Source of the DNA: an uncultured Lachnospiraceae bacterium
GTDB taxonomy: Bacteria > Bacillota > Clostridia > Lachnospirales > Lachnospiraceae
Reading direction: 5' to 3'
Assembly: GCA_910585965.1 (NCBI GenBank)
Contig: CAJUHH010000015.1
Location: 31,394 to 95,393 of the forward strand
DNA: 64,000 nucleotides
A model generated the notes under the pieces. It worked only from the letters and a program-made list of their open reading frames with translations, did no database searches and was not told the origin of the DNA. Below, piece after piece: positions 17,824-26,309 of this stretch. The number at the start of each line of letters is the position of its first letter. Position 1 is the stretch's first letter. Made by a program: the position numbers and the translations under genes.

Positions 17824-18144
17824 AACTTGTGCATGTTTGGCGGGCGCATATATGGAGGGCAGGGGGAGGGGAAGCGGCGGGCAGGGGCAGAGTTTCCGAC
17901 TGGAGCTTCCAATCAGATTTCACTAATGAAATGGGCATATGATATCAAACCGATCGGGTCGGAAACGACGGACATCCTGTCCTATGTTTCCTGACATTGC
18001 CATCCATGGCAATGTCTCCCTAGGTTTTCAGCCATTTCATAAGTGAAATTGCTGATTGTCCGCAAAAGTCGGAAACTCTGCCCCTGCCCGCCGCTTCCCC
18101 TCCCCCTGCCCTCCATATATGCGCCCGCCAAACATGCACAAGTT
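17824..18144. repeat. 321-bp element with perfect 78-bp terminal inverted repeats
   Basis: Left arm 17824-17901 and right arm 18067-18144 are exact reverse complements over 78 bases. The outer part of each arm reads AACTTGTGCATG inward, followed by a purine/pyrimidine-skewed GC-rich block. The 165-base centre shows imperfect continuation of the symmetry (AATCAGATTTCACTAATGAA against AATCAGCAATTTCACTTATG on the other strand) and an internal palindrome GACATTGCCAT-CC-ATGGCAATGTC at about 17992-18015. No credible ORF is present. It sits after the rpmF terminator and before the plsX promoter, in a place where rpmF and plsX are normally close. A non-autonomous mobile element (MITE-like) or a long structured RNA are both possible. 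Confidence 0.9.
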
Positions 18145-18172
18145 GATTTTATATTGCTGTATTTTATCCATG

Positions 18173-18199
18173 AAAAAAGGCCTCCCGTTTAGGAAAGCC
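18173..18199 (-). terminator. Intrinsic terminator after rpmF
   Basis: Minus strand: an 8-bp stem with two G-U pairs (GGCTTTCC / GGGAGGCC), 5-base loop, then six T. It lies 35 bases after the rpmF stop and separates rpmF from the inverted-repeat element and plsX. Confidence 0.85.
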
Positions 18200-18233
18200 T
18201 TCCGTTTTCACCGCTCAGCGAAAATAATTTTCA

Positions 18234-18413
18234 TTATTCAACCGTGATGATCTCTTTTTTGTTGTATGAGCCGCACTTTTTGCAAACGCGGTGAGGCATC
18301 ATTAATGCGCCGCATTTACTGCACTTTACCAATGTAGGAGCGCTCATTTTCCAATTTGCTCTTCTTTTATCTCTTCTTGATTTGGAAGATTTATTCTTGG
18401 GACAAATAGACAT
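18234..18413 (-). CDS. rpmF: 50S ribosomal protein L32
   Basis: Ribosomal protein of 59 residues, read from the sequence: MSICPKNKSSKSRRDKRRAN at the N-terminus, then a zinc ribbon with two Cys pairs (KCSKCG and VCKKCG). All four zinc cysteines are kept, so this is the zinc-binding (C+) form. It follows yceD by 55 bases, the standard yceD-rpmF order, and ends at a strong terminator. Confidence 0.96.
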   Translation of the reverse strand: MSICPKNKSSKSRRDKRRANWKMSAPTLVKCSKCGALMMPHRVCKKCGSYNKKEIITVE

Positions 18414-18468
18414 CGTTACACCTCCCTTTTTGTATCGAATTCATTCTTAGCGGAAGCATCTGTATGAA

Positions 18469-18999
18469 TCATTCCACCTTGGATTTTGCTGCATTAAAAA
18501 TATCTTTAATTCCTGCCATTCTTGGATCCGGCACAAAAGTATCGCATCCGCACTCTCCCATATTCAGGTCTTTTCCGCACTTGATGCAGATTCCTTTGCA
18601 GTCCGGCTTGCATAAGACCTTCGTCGGCAAGTTCATAAGGCATTCATTTTTGACCAATCCATCTACATCAAGTTCATACCCTGCCATGAAACTCTGCTCG
18701 TCATCCTTTTCCTTCTCTTGGTATGCATCCGGCCCTTCTATTTCTCTTACAAAATGAAGAACAATCTTCTGTTGAATTTCTTTCAGACAGCGGTCGCAGT
18801 TCATGGCTAATACCAATTCCATCCTGCCTTCCATAGATGCTTTATTCATTCCAAGATTTTTCAACGTAAGGTTCAGCGGCGTTTTTTCTATAATAGGGAA
18901 AACTCCCATCCTGCAGTTGATATCCGTAAGTCCTGCTTCCGCCTGAAGCCTTTCTTCTCTTCCTTCGGATGTCAATACATCGGTTAGGTTTATTAACAT
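18469..18999 (-). CDS. yceD: YceD family protein (DUF177)
   Basis: Conserved protein encoded before rpmF in most bacteria; members have been linked to 23S rRNA accumulation in plants and E. coli, and the exact role is unsettled. I choose the ATG at 18999 (176 aa, MLINLTDVL) with AAGGAG 7 bases upstream; an ORF start at 19059 would lie inside the promoter. Conserved stretches: LAMNCDRCLKEI in the middle, then LPTKVLCKPDCKGICIKCGK, giving several Cys typical of the C-terminal motif LCxPDCKGLC. Confidence 0.9.
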   Translation of the reverse strand: MLINLTDVLTSEGREERLQAEAGLTDINCRMGVFPIIEKTPLNLTLKNLGMNKASMEGRMELVLAMNCDRCLKEIQQKIVLHFVREIEGPDAYQEKEKDDEQSFMAGYELDVDGLVKNECLMNLPTKVLCKPDCKGICIKCGKDLNMGECGCDTFVPDPRMAGIKDIFNAAKSKVE

Positions 19000-19030
19000 A
19001 GCTGGCTCCTTATTATTTTGCACTCCGTCA

Positions 19031-19059
19031 ATTATAACTGTCGAATATTGGTTTGTCAA
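19031..19059 (-). promoter_or_regulatory. Consensus sigma-A promoter of yceD-rpmF
   Basis: Minus strand: TTGACA, 17-base spacer, TATAAT, a perfect match to the housekeeping consensus, placed between pta and yceD about 32 bases before the yceD ATG. It lets the ribosomal protein gene be expressed strongly and independently of pta. Confidence 0.92.
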
Positions 19060-19078
19060 GATATTTTGGAGAAAAACG

Positions 19079-20080
19079 CTATGCCAGCTGTGCCTGTACC
19101 GCAGTCAGGGCGACTACGCCTACGATATCCTCCCAGGAGCATCCGCGGGACAAGTCGTTTACTGGTTTTGAAATCCCTTGCAGCATCGGCCCGTACGCTT
19201 CCGCCTTCGCCAGCCTCTGCACCAGCTTATAGCCGATATTTCCACAATCCAGATTCGGGAAAATCAATACGTTTGCTTTGCCTGCCACTTCGCTGCCAGG
19301 CGCTTTTGACTTGGCCACCTGGGGAACCAGTGCGGCATCGGTCTGCAGTTCTCCGTCCAGCAACAGGTGCGGGTACCGTTCATGGGCAATTTTCGTTGCC
19401 TCCACTACCTTGTCCACCAAAGGATGTTTCGCGCTCCCTTTTGTAGAATGTGACAGCATAGCAATAATCGGCTTGGAGCCTACCAGCTGTTTAAAGCTTT
19501 TCGCGCTTGTGTCCGCAATCGCTGCCAGTTCCTCTGCGGTAGGATCCTGGTTTAACCCGCAGTCCGCAAAAAGAAAGGTTCCTTTATCCCCAAACTTGCA
19601 ATCGGGCACGTCCATAAGGAAAAAGCCGGAAACCAGCTTCACCCCGGGCGCGGTTTTCAATATCTGCAAAGCCGGGCGCAAAGTATCAGCCGTAGCATGG
19701 CACGCTCCCGCCACCATGCCGTCCGCATCATTCGCCTTTACCATCATAACGCCAAAAGTCAGAAAATCTTTTGAAAGGATATCCCTCGCCTTCTCCGGCG
19801 TCATTCCCTTGGATTTCCTCGTTTCGTACAAGAGTTCCACATACCCGTCCAATTTCTCCGTCTGCGCAGGATCAATAATTGTCGCCCCGTCCAGATCCAC
19901 TTCCAGCCATCCTGCGCCGTCCATGATCTTCTCTTCATTTCCTATCATTATAATATTGGCAATGCCGTCCTGAATAATATGGGAAGCCGCAATCAATGTT
20001 CTTTTATCGGTTGTTTCCGGCAGAACGATCGTTTTTCTGTCGCTTCTCGCTTTTTCCTTGATAATATCAATATAGGCCAT
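19079..20080 (-). CDS. pta: Phosphate acetyltransferase
   Basis: Converts acetyl-CoA and phosphate to acetyl-phosphate, the first step of acetate production with ATP gain. It has 333 residues from the ATG at 20080 (MAYIDIIKEKARSDRKTIVL); upstream in-frame codons overlap the promoter. Family stretches: GGFFL-type SGFFLMDVPD, ADCGLNQDPTAEELA, MLSHSTKGSAKHPLVDKV and FPNLDCGNIGYKLVQRL. It is the short form without the N-terminal DRTGG domain. No ackA is adjacent in this window; yceD-rpmF follow instead. Confidence 0.95.
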   Translation of the reverse strand: MAYIDIIKEKARSDRKTIVLPETTDKRTLIAASHIIQDGIANIIMIGNEEKIMDGAGWLEVDLDGATIIDPAQTEKLDGYVELLYETRKSKGMTPEKARDILSKDFLTFGVMMVKANDADGMVAGACHATADTLRPALQILKTAPGVKLVSGFFLMDVPDCKFGDKGTFLFADCGLNQDPTAEELAAIADTSAKSFKQLVGSKPIIAMLSHSTKGSAKHPLVDKVVEATKIAHERYPHLLLDGELQTDAALVPQVAKSKAPGSEVAGKANVLIFPNLDCGNIGYKLVQRLAKAEAYGPMLQGISKPVNDLSRGCSWEDIVGVVALTAVQAQLA

Positions 20081-20114
20081 GTCCCCCAAACTCCTTTCCG
20101 ATTCTATATCCAGA

Positions 20115-20143
20115 ATTATACAAGATTTGTGGATTTTGCACAA
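20115..20143 (-). promoter_or_regulatory. Promoter of pta
   Basis: Minus strand: -35 TTGTGC, 17-base spacer, -10 TATAAT, about 35 bases before the pta ATG. Confidence 0.7.
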
Positions 20144-20212
20144 GATGAAAATAGAGAGAGGGAAATCTAATTTATTTTGCAGAGGATGCGGGATACACGA
20201 AATTTTTACATT

Positions 20213-20770
20213 TTAAGGCAGAGTGGAAACCAATGCCCTTAGCTGTGGAGCCAGCAGACCTATCAGAGGAAACACAATTCCCACCCCACATAAAAGCAAT
20301 GCCCAGCGGTTATCGCGTCTTTGCATAATTGGGACATAAAACAATTTCGGATTTTCAGGATCATAATATAAATCTACCTGCTGTCCTGTTTTGACATTAC
20401 TGTCACCATATCCGCTCGGAGATTTTACACGGTACTGTTCTTCCCCAACCCGAAATTCATATTGGGGAAAATAGCTTCTTTTGTTTCCTTCCCCTATACC
20501 TAATCTGCTGTCCACAGCAACAACAACGGCTTTGGTTAAAACAGTGGCATGTGAACGTTCTTTCAATAAACGCCAACGTATACGCATTCCTACAGCAAAG
20601 AAAATCAATGGAAACAGGGTGAACGCTGCATCGGCAATACGTTCATCCGTTCCCCGGTCGGGCCGGGAAACTATAATTCCTGCAAAAATGAAACACAACA
20701 ATGGCCAAAAAGCAGCAAAGAAATACCATCGTTTTCGTGCATTCTTCCATGAATCTGTTTTCGAATTCAT
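20213..20770 (-). CDS. DUF3592-like membrane protein
   Basis: Small membrane protein of 185 residues with unknown function. Two hydrophobic segments lie near residues 17-34 and 48-62, then an extracytoplasmic or cytoplasmic beta-rich domain (KAVVVAVDSRLGIGEG, YFPQYEFRVGEEQYRV, GQQVDLYYDPENPKLFYV), then a third hydrophobic segment near 155-175. The pattern Y-P-x-F/Y followed by YDPxNP is typical of DUF3592. ATG 20770 has AGGAGG 8 bases upstream. It is divergent from tmcAL. Codon use looks slightly more AT-rich than neighbours. Confidence 0.7.
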   Translation of the reverse strand: MNSKTDSWKNARKRWYFFAAFWPLLCFIFAGIIVSRPDRGTDERIADAAFTLFPLIFFAVGMRIRWRLLKERSHATVLTKAVVVAVDSRLGIGEGNKRSYFPQYEFRVGEEQYRVKSPSGYGDSNVKTGQQVDLYYDPENPKLFYVPIMQRRDNRWALLLCGVGIVFPLIGLLAPQLRALVSTLP

Positions 20771-20905
20771 ATTCAAGCCTCCTCATTCACCAGTATAGTA
20801 TTCATTTACCATAAAATATTTGAATATCATCCGCATTCATGTTACCCTGAAAAGAGCCATAAGATTTCATATATCCAATATTCAGAAAGGAAACCAATAT
20901 ACCTC

Positions 20906-22144
20906 ATGAAAATCGCCGGAGTCATCGCCGAATACAATCCCTTCCATAACGGACATCAATACCATCTGGAGCAGACCCGCGCCTTGTCGGGCGCAGATTA
21001 TATCATTGCCGTAATCAGCGGGGATTTTATGCAGCGGGGCGTTCCTGCCCTCATTGATAAATATGCCCGCGCCGAAATGGCATTGCAAAACGGCGCGGAT
21101 CTGGTTCTGGAACTGCCCGTCGTCTATGCAACGGGAAGCGCGGAATTTTTTGCCATGGGCGCGGTATCCCTTTTGGACCAGCTTGGCTGCGTAGATTTTC
21201 TCTGCTTTGGGAGCGAATGCGGCAGTTTGAAACCGCTCTCTAAAATCGCCTCCGTCCTGCAGGACGAACCGAAAGAATACCGCTCCTCCTTACAAGCAGA
21301 ACTTAAAAAAGGAAACTCTTTTCCAAAAGCGAGAAGCCTGGCTCTGCGAGGCTTTCTTTCCGATTGCCCGGGCAATATCGACCTGACATCCCCGAACAAT
21401 ATCCTTGGCATCGAATATATCAAGGCGCTAATAAAGAGGGGCAGCCGGATAGCCCCCCTCGCCCTTCAAAGGCAGGGAAGCGGATACCATGACAGCGTTT
21501 TGAACAACTCCCTGTCCTTCAGTTCCGCTTCTGCCATCCGGGACAACATTCATTCCTGCGACGGTTTATCCGGCATCAGGCAGCATGTGCCTTCGTCCGT
21601 CTTCCAGCTGCTGCAGGCATCTTACGGGAAGACCTTTCCCATAAGCAGCAATGATTTTTCCCTGATGCTGCAATACCGCCTGCTGTTAGAAAGCGGAAGC
21701 GGCTTTGCCCCTTATCAGGACGTGACCGCTGCCTTATCCGATAAAATCAGGAAAAATTTGTATGATTACGAGAGTTTTGAGCAGTTCTGCTGCCTGTTAA
21801 AATCCAAAGAAATCACGCATTCCCGCCTCAGCCGCAGCCTAACCCATATTCTGCTTGACATAACATCTTCCAAAATGCAGGAATATGCGGAAAAGGGTTA
21901 CACTTTTTATGCCCGCATCCTCGGCCTCCGCCGGGAAGCCGCCCCTTTGTTCTGCGCCATAAAAGCCCATTCCTCCATTCCTCTTATTTCCAAACTTGCG
22001 GATGCCCCTTCTTTTCTAGATGAAACCGGACTCTCCATGCTGGAAGATGACATCCGCTCCGCCCACATTTATGACTCCGCCGCGTGCCATAAATTCCAAG
22101 CTCCTTTTATCAATGAATATTCCAGGCAGCTGGTCATTCTCTAA
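20906..22144 (+). CDS. tmcAL: tRNA(Met) cytidine acetate ligase
   Basis: ATP-dependent ligase that uses acetate to make N4-acetylcytidine in the wobble position of elongator tRNA-Met. It has 412 residues with the nucleotidyltransferase motif EYNPFHNGH (residues 9-17), then SGDFMQRGVPALIDKYARAE, LVLELPVVYATGSAEFFA and SPNNILGIEYIKAL. It is the only plus-strand gene here. Its acetate requirement fits its place next to pta. The nearest ribosome-site-like AAAGGA is about 14 bases upstream, unusually far. Its stop is only 6 bases from the stop of the convergent ABC gene. Confidence 0.92.
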   Translation: MKIAGVIAEYNPFHNGHQYHLEQTRALSGADYIIAVISGDFMQRGVPALIDKYARAEMALQNGADLVLELPVVYATGSAEFFAMGAVSLLDQLGCVDFLCFGSECGSLKPLSKIASVLQDEPKEYRSSLQAELKKGNSFPKARSLALRGFLSDCPGNIDLTSPNNILGIEYIKALIKRGSRIAPLALQRQGSGYHDSVLNNSLSFSSASAIRDNIHSCDGLSGIRQHVPSSVFQLLQASYGKTFPISSNDFSLMLQYRLLLESGSGFAPYQDVTAALSDKIRKNLYDYESFEQFCCLLKSKEITHSRLSRSLTHILLDITSSKMQEYAEKGYTFYARILGLRREAAPLFCAIKAHSSIPLISKLADAPSFLDETGLSMLEDDIRSAHIYDSAACHKFQAPFINEYSRQLVIL

Positions 22145-22150
22145 ACTGCT

Positions 22151-24004
22151 TTAAGCCGTTACTTCCTCGAACTGGGAATTGTACAGCTCCGCATAAAATC
22201 CTTTCTTCGCCAGCAACTGCTCGTGGTTCCCCTGTTCGATGATATCTCCGTCCTTCATGACCAGAATCAGATCCGCATCCCGAATGGTGGAAAGCCTGTG
22301 GGCGATCACGAAGCTGGTGCGCCCTTTCATCAGGTTATTCATTGCCTTCTGTATCCTCGCCTCCGTCCTCGTATCCACGGAACTGGTTGCCTCATCCAGA
22401 ATCAAGATCCGATTATCGGCGAGAATCGCCCTGGCTATGGTCAGCAGCTGCTTCTGCCCCTGCGAGACATTGCTGGCATCCTCGTTCAGCTCCATCTGAT
22501 AACCTCCCGGCAGCGTCTGGATAAACCGATGCGCATGCGCTGCTTTCGCCGCCGCGATAACCTCCTCGTCTGTCGCATCCAATCTTCCGTAGCGGATATT
22601 TTCCATAATCGTCCCTTTGAACAGCCACGTATCCTGAAGCACCATGCCAAAGCCTTCCCGCAGCTCGCTTCTGTTAAATTCCCTGATATCATGCCCATCT
22701 ACCCGGATGCTTCCTTCATTGACATCATAAAACCGCATCAAAAGCTTTACCATCGTCGTTTTTCCTGCGCCGGTAGGCCCTACGATCGCCACCATCTGCC
22801 CGGGCGCGATCTCGCTGCTGAAATCATGAATAATAATCTTATCCTCCTGATAGCCGAATTTCACATGTTCAAAGCTGACGGCTCCATTCATTTGATCCAA
22901 ACGAACAGGATTCTCGATCTGTACATCCTCCTCTTCTTCGCCCAAAAATTCAAACACCCTTTCCGCTGCCGCTGCCATAGACTGCAGCATATTGGAAACC
23001 TGTGCCACCTGTGTGATCGGCTGGGTAAAGTTCTTTACATACTGTATAAACGCCTGGATATCCCCTACTTCGATCGCTCCCTTGATCGCCAGCAGACTGC
23101 CGCTTACCGCTACCGCCACATATCCGAGATTTCCGACAAACATCATGATCGGATGCATCATTCCCGACAAAAACTGCGACTTCCACGCCGACTGGTAAAG
23201 AGCCTCGTTACTTTCATTGAATTCCTTCAGCGCCTGTTCCTCCCGGTTGAATGCCTTTACAATATTATGGCCGCCATAGACTTCCTCCACCTGTCCGTTT
23301 ACTTTGCCAAGGTATGTCTGCTGCGCCACGAAATATTTCTGGGAAAACTTTACTACAATACCGATCAGCATCCCCGATACCGGAAGAATCACCAATGCGA
23401 TCAAAGTCATAACCGGGCTGATACTGAGCATCATGACCAGTATGCCTATAATCGTAGTAACAGATGTAATCAGCTGGGTCACGCTCTGGTTCAGGCTCTG
23501 CCCCAGTGTATCCACGTCATTGGTGATCCGGGAAAGCACTTCCCCCACCGTCCTGGATTCAAAATACTGGAAAGGCATCCTGTTAATTTTCATGGAAATT
23601 TCCTTGCGGAAACGATAACAAAGCTTCTGGGAAATCCCAGTCATGATCCATCCTTGTATAAAGGAAAGGCAGGCGCTTAAAAGATATATGCCAAGCAAAA
23701 ACAGCAGAATGCTTCCAATCCGTTCGAAGTTGATTCCCCCTGTCCCTGACACTTTTGCCATCAAGCCGTTGAACAGTTCCGTCGTTGCTTTGCTTAAGAT
23801 CTTCGGCCCGGCTATATTAAAAGCCGTCCCTCCTATGGCAAATACCATAACTGCGGCCAGTCCGTATTTATAAGCTCCCATATAACGCAGGAGTTTTCCA
23901 GTAGTCCCCTTAAAATCCCTGGCTTTTTCCCCCGGCATCATAGGACCTCCCGGACCGTGCCCATGATGCATTCCCCGTCTGTGTCTCGTATTTTCAGCGC
24001 TCAT
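22151..24004 (-). CDS. ABC exporter half-transporter, subunit with catalytic Walker B Glu
   Basis: Fused TMD-NBD subunit of 617 residues. The N-terminus is His/Gly/Met-rich (MHHGHGPGGPMMPGEKARDF). Six membrane segments fall between about 40 and 330, followed by an NBD with Walker A GPTGAGKTTM, signature VSQGQKQ (degenerate from LSGGQ) and Walker B ILILDEATSSVD. The Glu after the Walker B Asp is kept. Its start overlaps the upstream subunit stop as TAATG, with GGAGGGAG upstream. With that partner it forms an asymmetric heterodimer: the intact site uses this Walker B and the partner's VSGGQ. Substrate unknown; multidrug or peptide export is possible. Confidence 0.9.
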   Translation of the reverse strand: MSAENTRHRRGMHHGHGPGGPMMPGEKARDFKGTTGKLLRYMGAYKYGLAAVMVFAIGGTAFNIAGPKILSKATTELFNGLMAKVSGTGGINFERIGSILLFLLGIYLLSACLSFIQGWIMTGISQKLCYRFRKEISMKINRMPFQYFESRTVGEVLSRITNDVDTLGQSLNQSVTQLITSVTTIIGILVMMLSISPVMTLIALVILPVSGMLIGIVVKFSQKYFVAQQTYLGKVNGQVEEVYGGHNIVKAFNREEQALKEFNESNEALYQSAWKSQFLSGMMHPIMMFVGNLGYVAVAVSGSLLAIKGAIEVGDIQAFIQYVKNFTQPITQVAQVSNMLQSMAAAAERVFEFLGEEEEDVQIENPVRLDQMNGAVSFEHVKFGYQEDKIIIHDFSSEIAPGQMVAIVGPTGAGKTTMVKLLMRFYDVNEGSIRVDGHDIREFNRSELREGFGMVLQDTWLFKGTIMENIRYGRLDATDEEVIAAAKAAHAHRFIQTLPGGYQMELNEDASNVSQGQKQLLTIARAILADNRILILDEATSSVDTRTEARIQKAMNNLMKGRTSFVIAHRLSTIRDADLILVMKDGDIIEQGNHEQLLAKKGFYAELYNSQFEEVTA

Positions 24005-26070
24005 TATGCTCTCCCTCCCTTCAATTCTTCTTCCGAAAGCTGGGAACGGGCGATTTCCTGATATGCCCCGCAGGATGCCAGCAGCTCTTCATGCTTCCCG
24101 ATGCCGGCGATCCTGCCGTCATCCAGAACAATGATTTTATCCGCATGGAGGATCGTGCTGATTCTCTGCGCCACGATAATTACCGTCGCATCGCTTAGTT
24201 TTTCGCTCAGCGCTTTTCTAAGCGTCACATCTGTCTTGTAATCCAGCGCGGAAAAGCTATCATCAAACAGGCATATTTTCGGATGTTTCGCAATCGCCCT
24301 GGCGATAGACAGCCTTTGTTTCTGTCCGCCGGAAACATTGCTTCCGCCCTGCGCGATCCCGCTGGCAAATTTTTCCGGCTTGCTTTCTATAAATTCCATT
24401 GCCTGGGCGATCCGGGCCGCCTCTTCCATATCATCATCGGTAATAAAGTCCCCGCCGAATTTGATATTGGATTCTATATCCCCGGAAAAAAGAACGCCTT
24501 TCTGAGGCACATAACCAAGCATATCATGCAGTTTATGCTGGGAAATATCCCTGATATCGATGCCGTCAACCGTAATTCGCCCTTCCGTCACATCATAAAA
24601 ACGCGGTATCAGCCTGATCAGCGTGGACTTGCCGCAGCCTGTGCTTCCAATGATCGCCGTCGTTTCTCCCGGAGAAGCGGTAAAATCGATATTTTCCAAA
24701 GCGTTCTCATCGGCTCCTGGATATTTAAAGCTGACCTTCTCGAAACGAACCACGCCTTCCGCTTCTTTCAGGCTCTCGTCCATTGTTATCTCTTTATCGT
24801 GGATCGTGTTTTCCATATGCAGCACTTCTTCGATACGGTCCGCAGCCACGCCCGCCCTTGGAAGCATAATGGATATCATCGTAATCATAAGGAATGCCAT
24901 GACGATCTGCATTGTATATGTAATAAATGCAAGCATATCCCCTACCTGAAGGTTTCCCGCATCCACTCCCATAGCCCCGAACCAAACGATCATCACTGCC
25001 ACGCCATTCATGATCATCATCATCACCGGCATCATAAACGTCATAACTCTGTTCGTAAAAAGCTGGGTTCCCATCAGCTCCCTATTCGCCCTGTCAAATC
25101 TCTCCTCTTCAAATTTCTCCCTGCTGAATGCGCGGATCACCGGTATCCCTGTTAAGATTTCCCTTGATACCAAATTCAGCTTATCCACCAGTCCCTGCAT
25201 AATTTTGAACTTCGGCATGGCGATCCGCATCAGCGTAAAAACAAGCAGCATAATCGCCAGAACGGCAACGATAATAATCCATCCCATGCCAGTCTTCGTA
25301 TTCACTACTTTCATGATGCCTCCCGCTCCGACAATAGGCGCATATAATACCATGCGAAGAAGCATCACTGACACCATTTGTATCTGCTGGATATCGTTGG
25401 TGCTTCTGGTAATTAGGGAAGCCGTGGAAAACTGGTCCATTTCCGTATCCGAAAAAGAAACGACTTTATGAAAAACTCTTTCCCGGAGGTTCCTGCCGAT
25501 CTTCGCCGAAGTACGCGCCGACAACAGCCCTGCTAAGATGGCCGCCGCCATCATGAAAATAGAAAGGGCAAGCATTATCCCTCCTTTTCCCAGCAAATAT
25601 TTCGTCTGCACGGAGGCTATGCTCATTCCCAGCGCCTCGTACTCGGCCTTTACTCCGTTTACCGCCATTTGCGTCAGCATTGATCCGCTCATGTCCTCCA
25701 GATCCATATCCGATCCTCCTGGCACGGAAAGAAGCACCAATTTTGCCATAGGCATTTCCAGACTTTCGTCCAGCTTCTCTATCGCCTCTTCTTCTGCCTC
25801 CAGTTCGTAGGAACCGTCTTCCAACTGCCGGTAACTGGAGCGGAGAAGCGATTCGTCCTCTCCCATCCATCCGGCAAGCTTCTCCATCGTTTCCCCGCGC
25901 ATTCGTCTTGGCACGGCATTCTCGATCCCTCCCTGGCCGATGCCCACATCCACAATATCAGCCGTAAACTGCGGCAGAGTCAGATCGCAGTATGCCTGTA
26001 GGATTAAAAGCGCGATAATCGCCGCCACCGCCGCTTTCGATTCTTTCAAATATCTTAATACTTTGAACAT
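24004..26070 (-). CDS. ABC exporter half-transporter, degenerate-site subunit with large external loop
   Basis: Partner of the downstream half-transporter, 688 residues from the ATG at 26070 (MFKVLRYLKESKAAV); an upstream ATG at 26106 lacks a ribosome site. Between TM1 (about 15-35) and TM2 (about 155-180) lies an acidic loop of about 110 residues, much longer than usual. The NBD has Walker A GSTGCGKSTL, signature VSGGQKQ, and Walker B CLFDDSFSALD where the usual catalytic Glu is Asp, as in TM287- or BmrC-like subunits. So ATP hydrolysis should occur at one of two sites. Confidence 0.9.
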   Translation of the reverse strand: MFKVLRYLKESKAAVAAIIALLILQAYCDLTLPQFTADIVDVGIGQGGIENAVPRRMRGETMEKLAGWMGEDESLLRSSYRQLEDGSYELEAEEEAIEKLDESLEMPMAKLVLLSVPGGSDMDLEDMSGSMLTQMAVNGVKAEYEALGMSIASVQTKYLLGKGGIMLALSIFMMAAAILAGLLSARTSAKIGRNLRERVFHKVVSFSDTEMDQFSTASLITRSTNDIQQIQMVSVMLLRMVLYAPIVGAGGIMKVVNTKTGMGWIIIVAVLAIMLLVFTLMRIAMPKFKIMQGLVDKLNLVSREILTGIPVIRAFSREKFEEERFDRANRELMGTQLFTNRVMTFMMPVMMMIMNGVAVMIVWFGAMGVDAGNLQVGDMLAFITYTMQIVMAFLMITMISIMLPRAGVAADRIEEVLHMENTIHDKEITMDESLKEAEGVVRFEKVSFKYPGADENALENIDFTASPGETTAIIGSTGCGKSTLIRLIPRFYDVTEGRITVDGIDIRDISQHKLHDMLGYVPQKGVLFSGDIESNIKFGGDFITDDDMEEAARIAQAMEFIESKPEKFASGIAQGGSNVSGGQKQRLSIARAIAKHPKICLFDDSFSALDYKTDVTLRKALSEKLSDATVIIVAQRISTILHADKIIVLDDGRIAGIGKHEELLASCGAYQEIARSQLSEEELKGGRA

Positions 26071-26244
26071 CCTCTGTCTTAGCCTCCTCCATTGCAACCA
26101 TTTCATTACAGCAAATTCAAATTTTTAATATTCAATTTAATATCCTACTCTGACTTTTTCCCCATTGCAATTAAAAATATATAAAAAAAGTATGAAAGGA
26201 TTTCCAATATACTTCTTTTTTTCCAAAAAACGCCTGGCTTGCGC

Positions 26245-26277
26245 AAAAAAAGAGCGTCCATTGCCCCAATGAAACGC
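26245..26277 (-). terminator. Terminator after ktrA
   Basis: Minus strand: stem of about 10 bp with one bulge (GCGTTTCATTG / CAATGGACGC), small loop, then TC and seven T. It closes the panT-coaBC-ktrB-ktrA operon. Between it and the ABC start (26071-26244) I see an AT-rich stretch with a possible promoter TTGCAA-17-TAGGAT, not strong. Confidence 0.75.
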
Positions 26278-26309
26278 CCCGGCTTTCTTTTCTGCCGCCT
26301 CCGCCAATC

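Noticed and set aside
17824..18144. CRISPR array or integrase attachment site as an explanation of the long inverted repeat
   Set aside because: There are only two arms, inverted rather than direct, with no regular spacers, no cas genes and no integrase nearby.
22223..23680. 485-aa plus-strand frame opposite the ABC exporter
   Set aside because: His/Arg-rich antisense composition typical of a shadow; the minus-strand gene has all ABC motifs.
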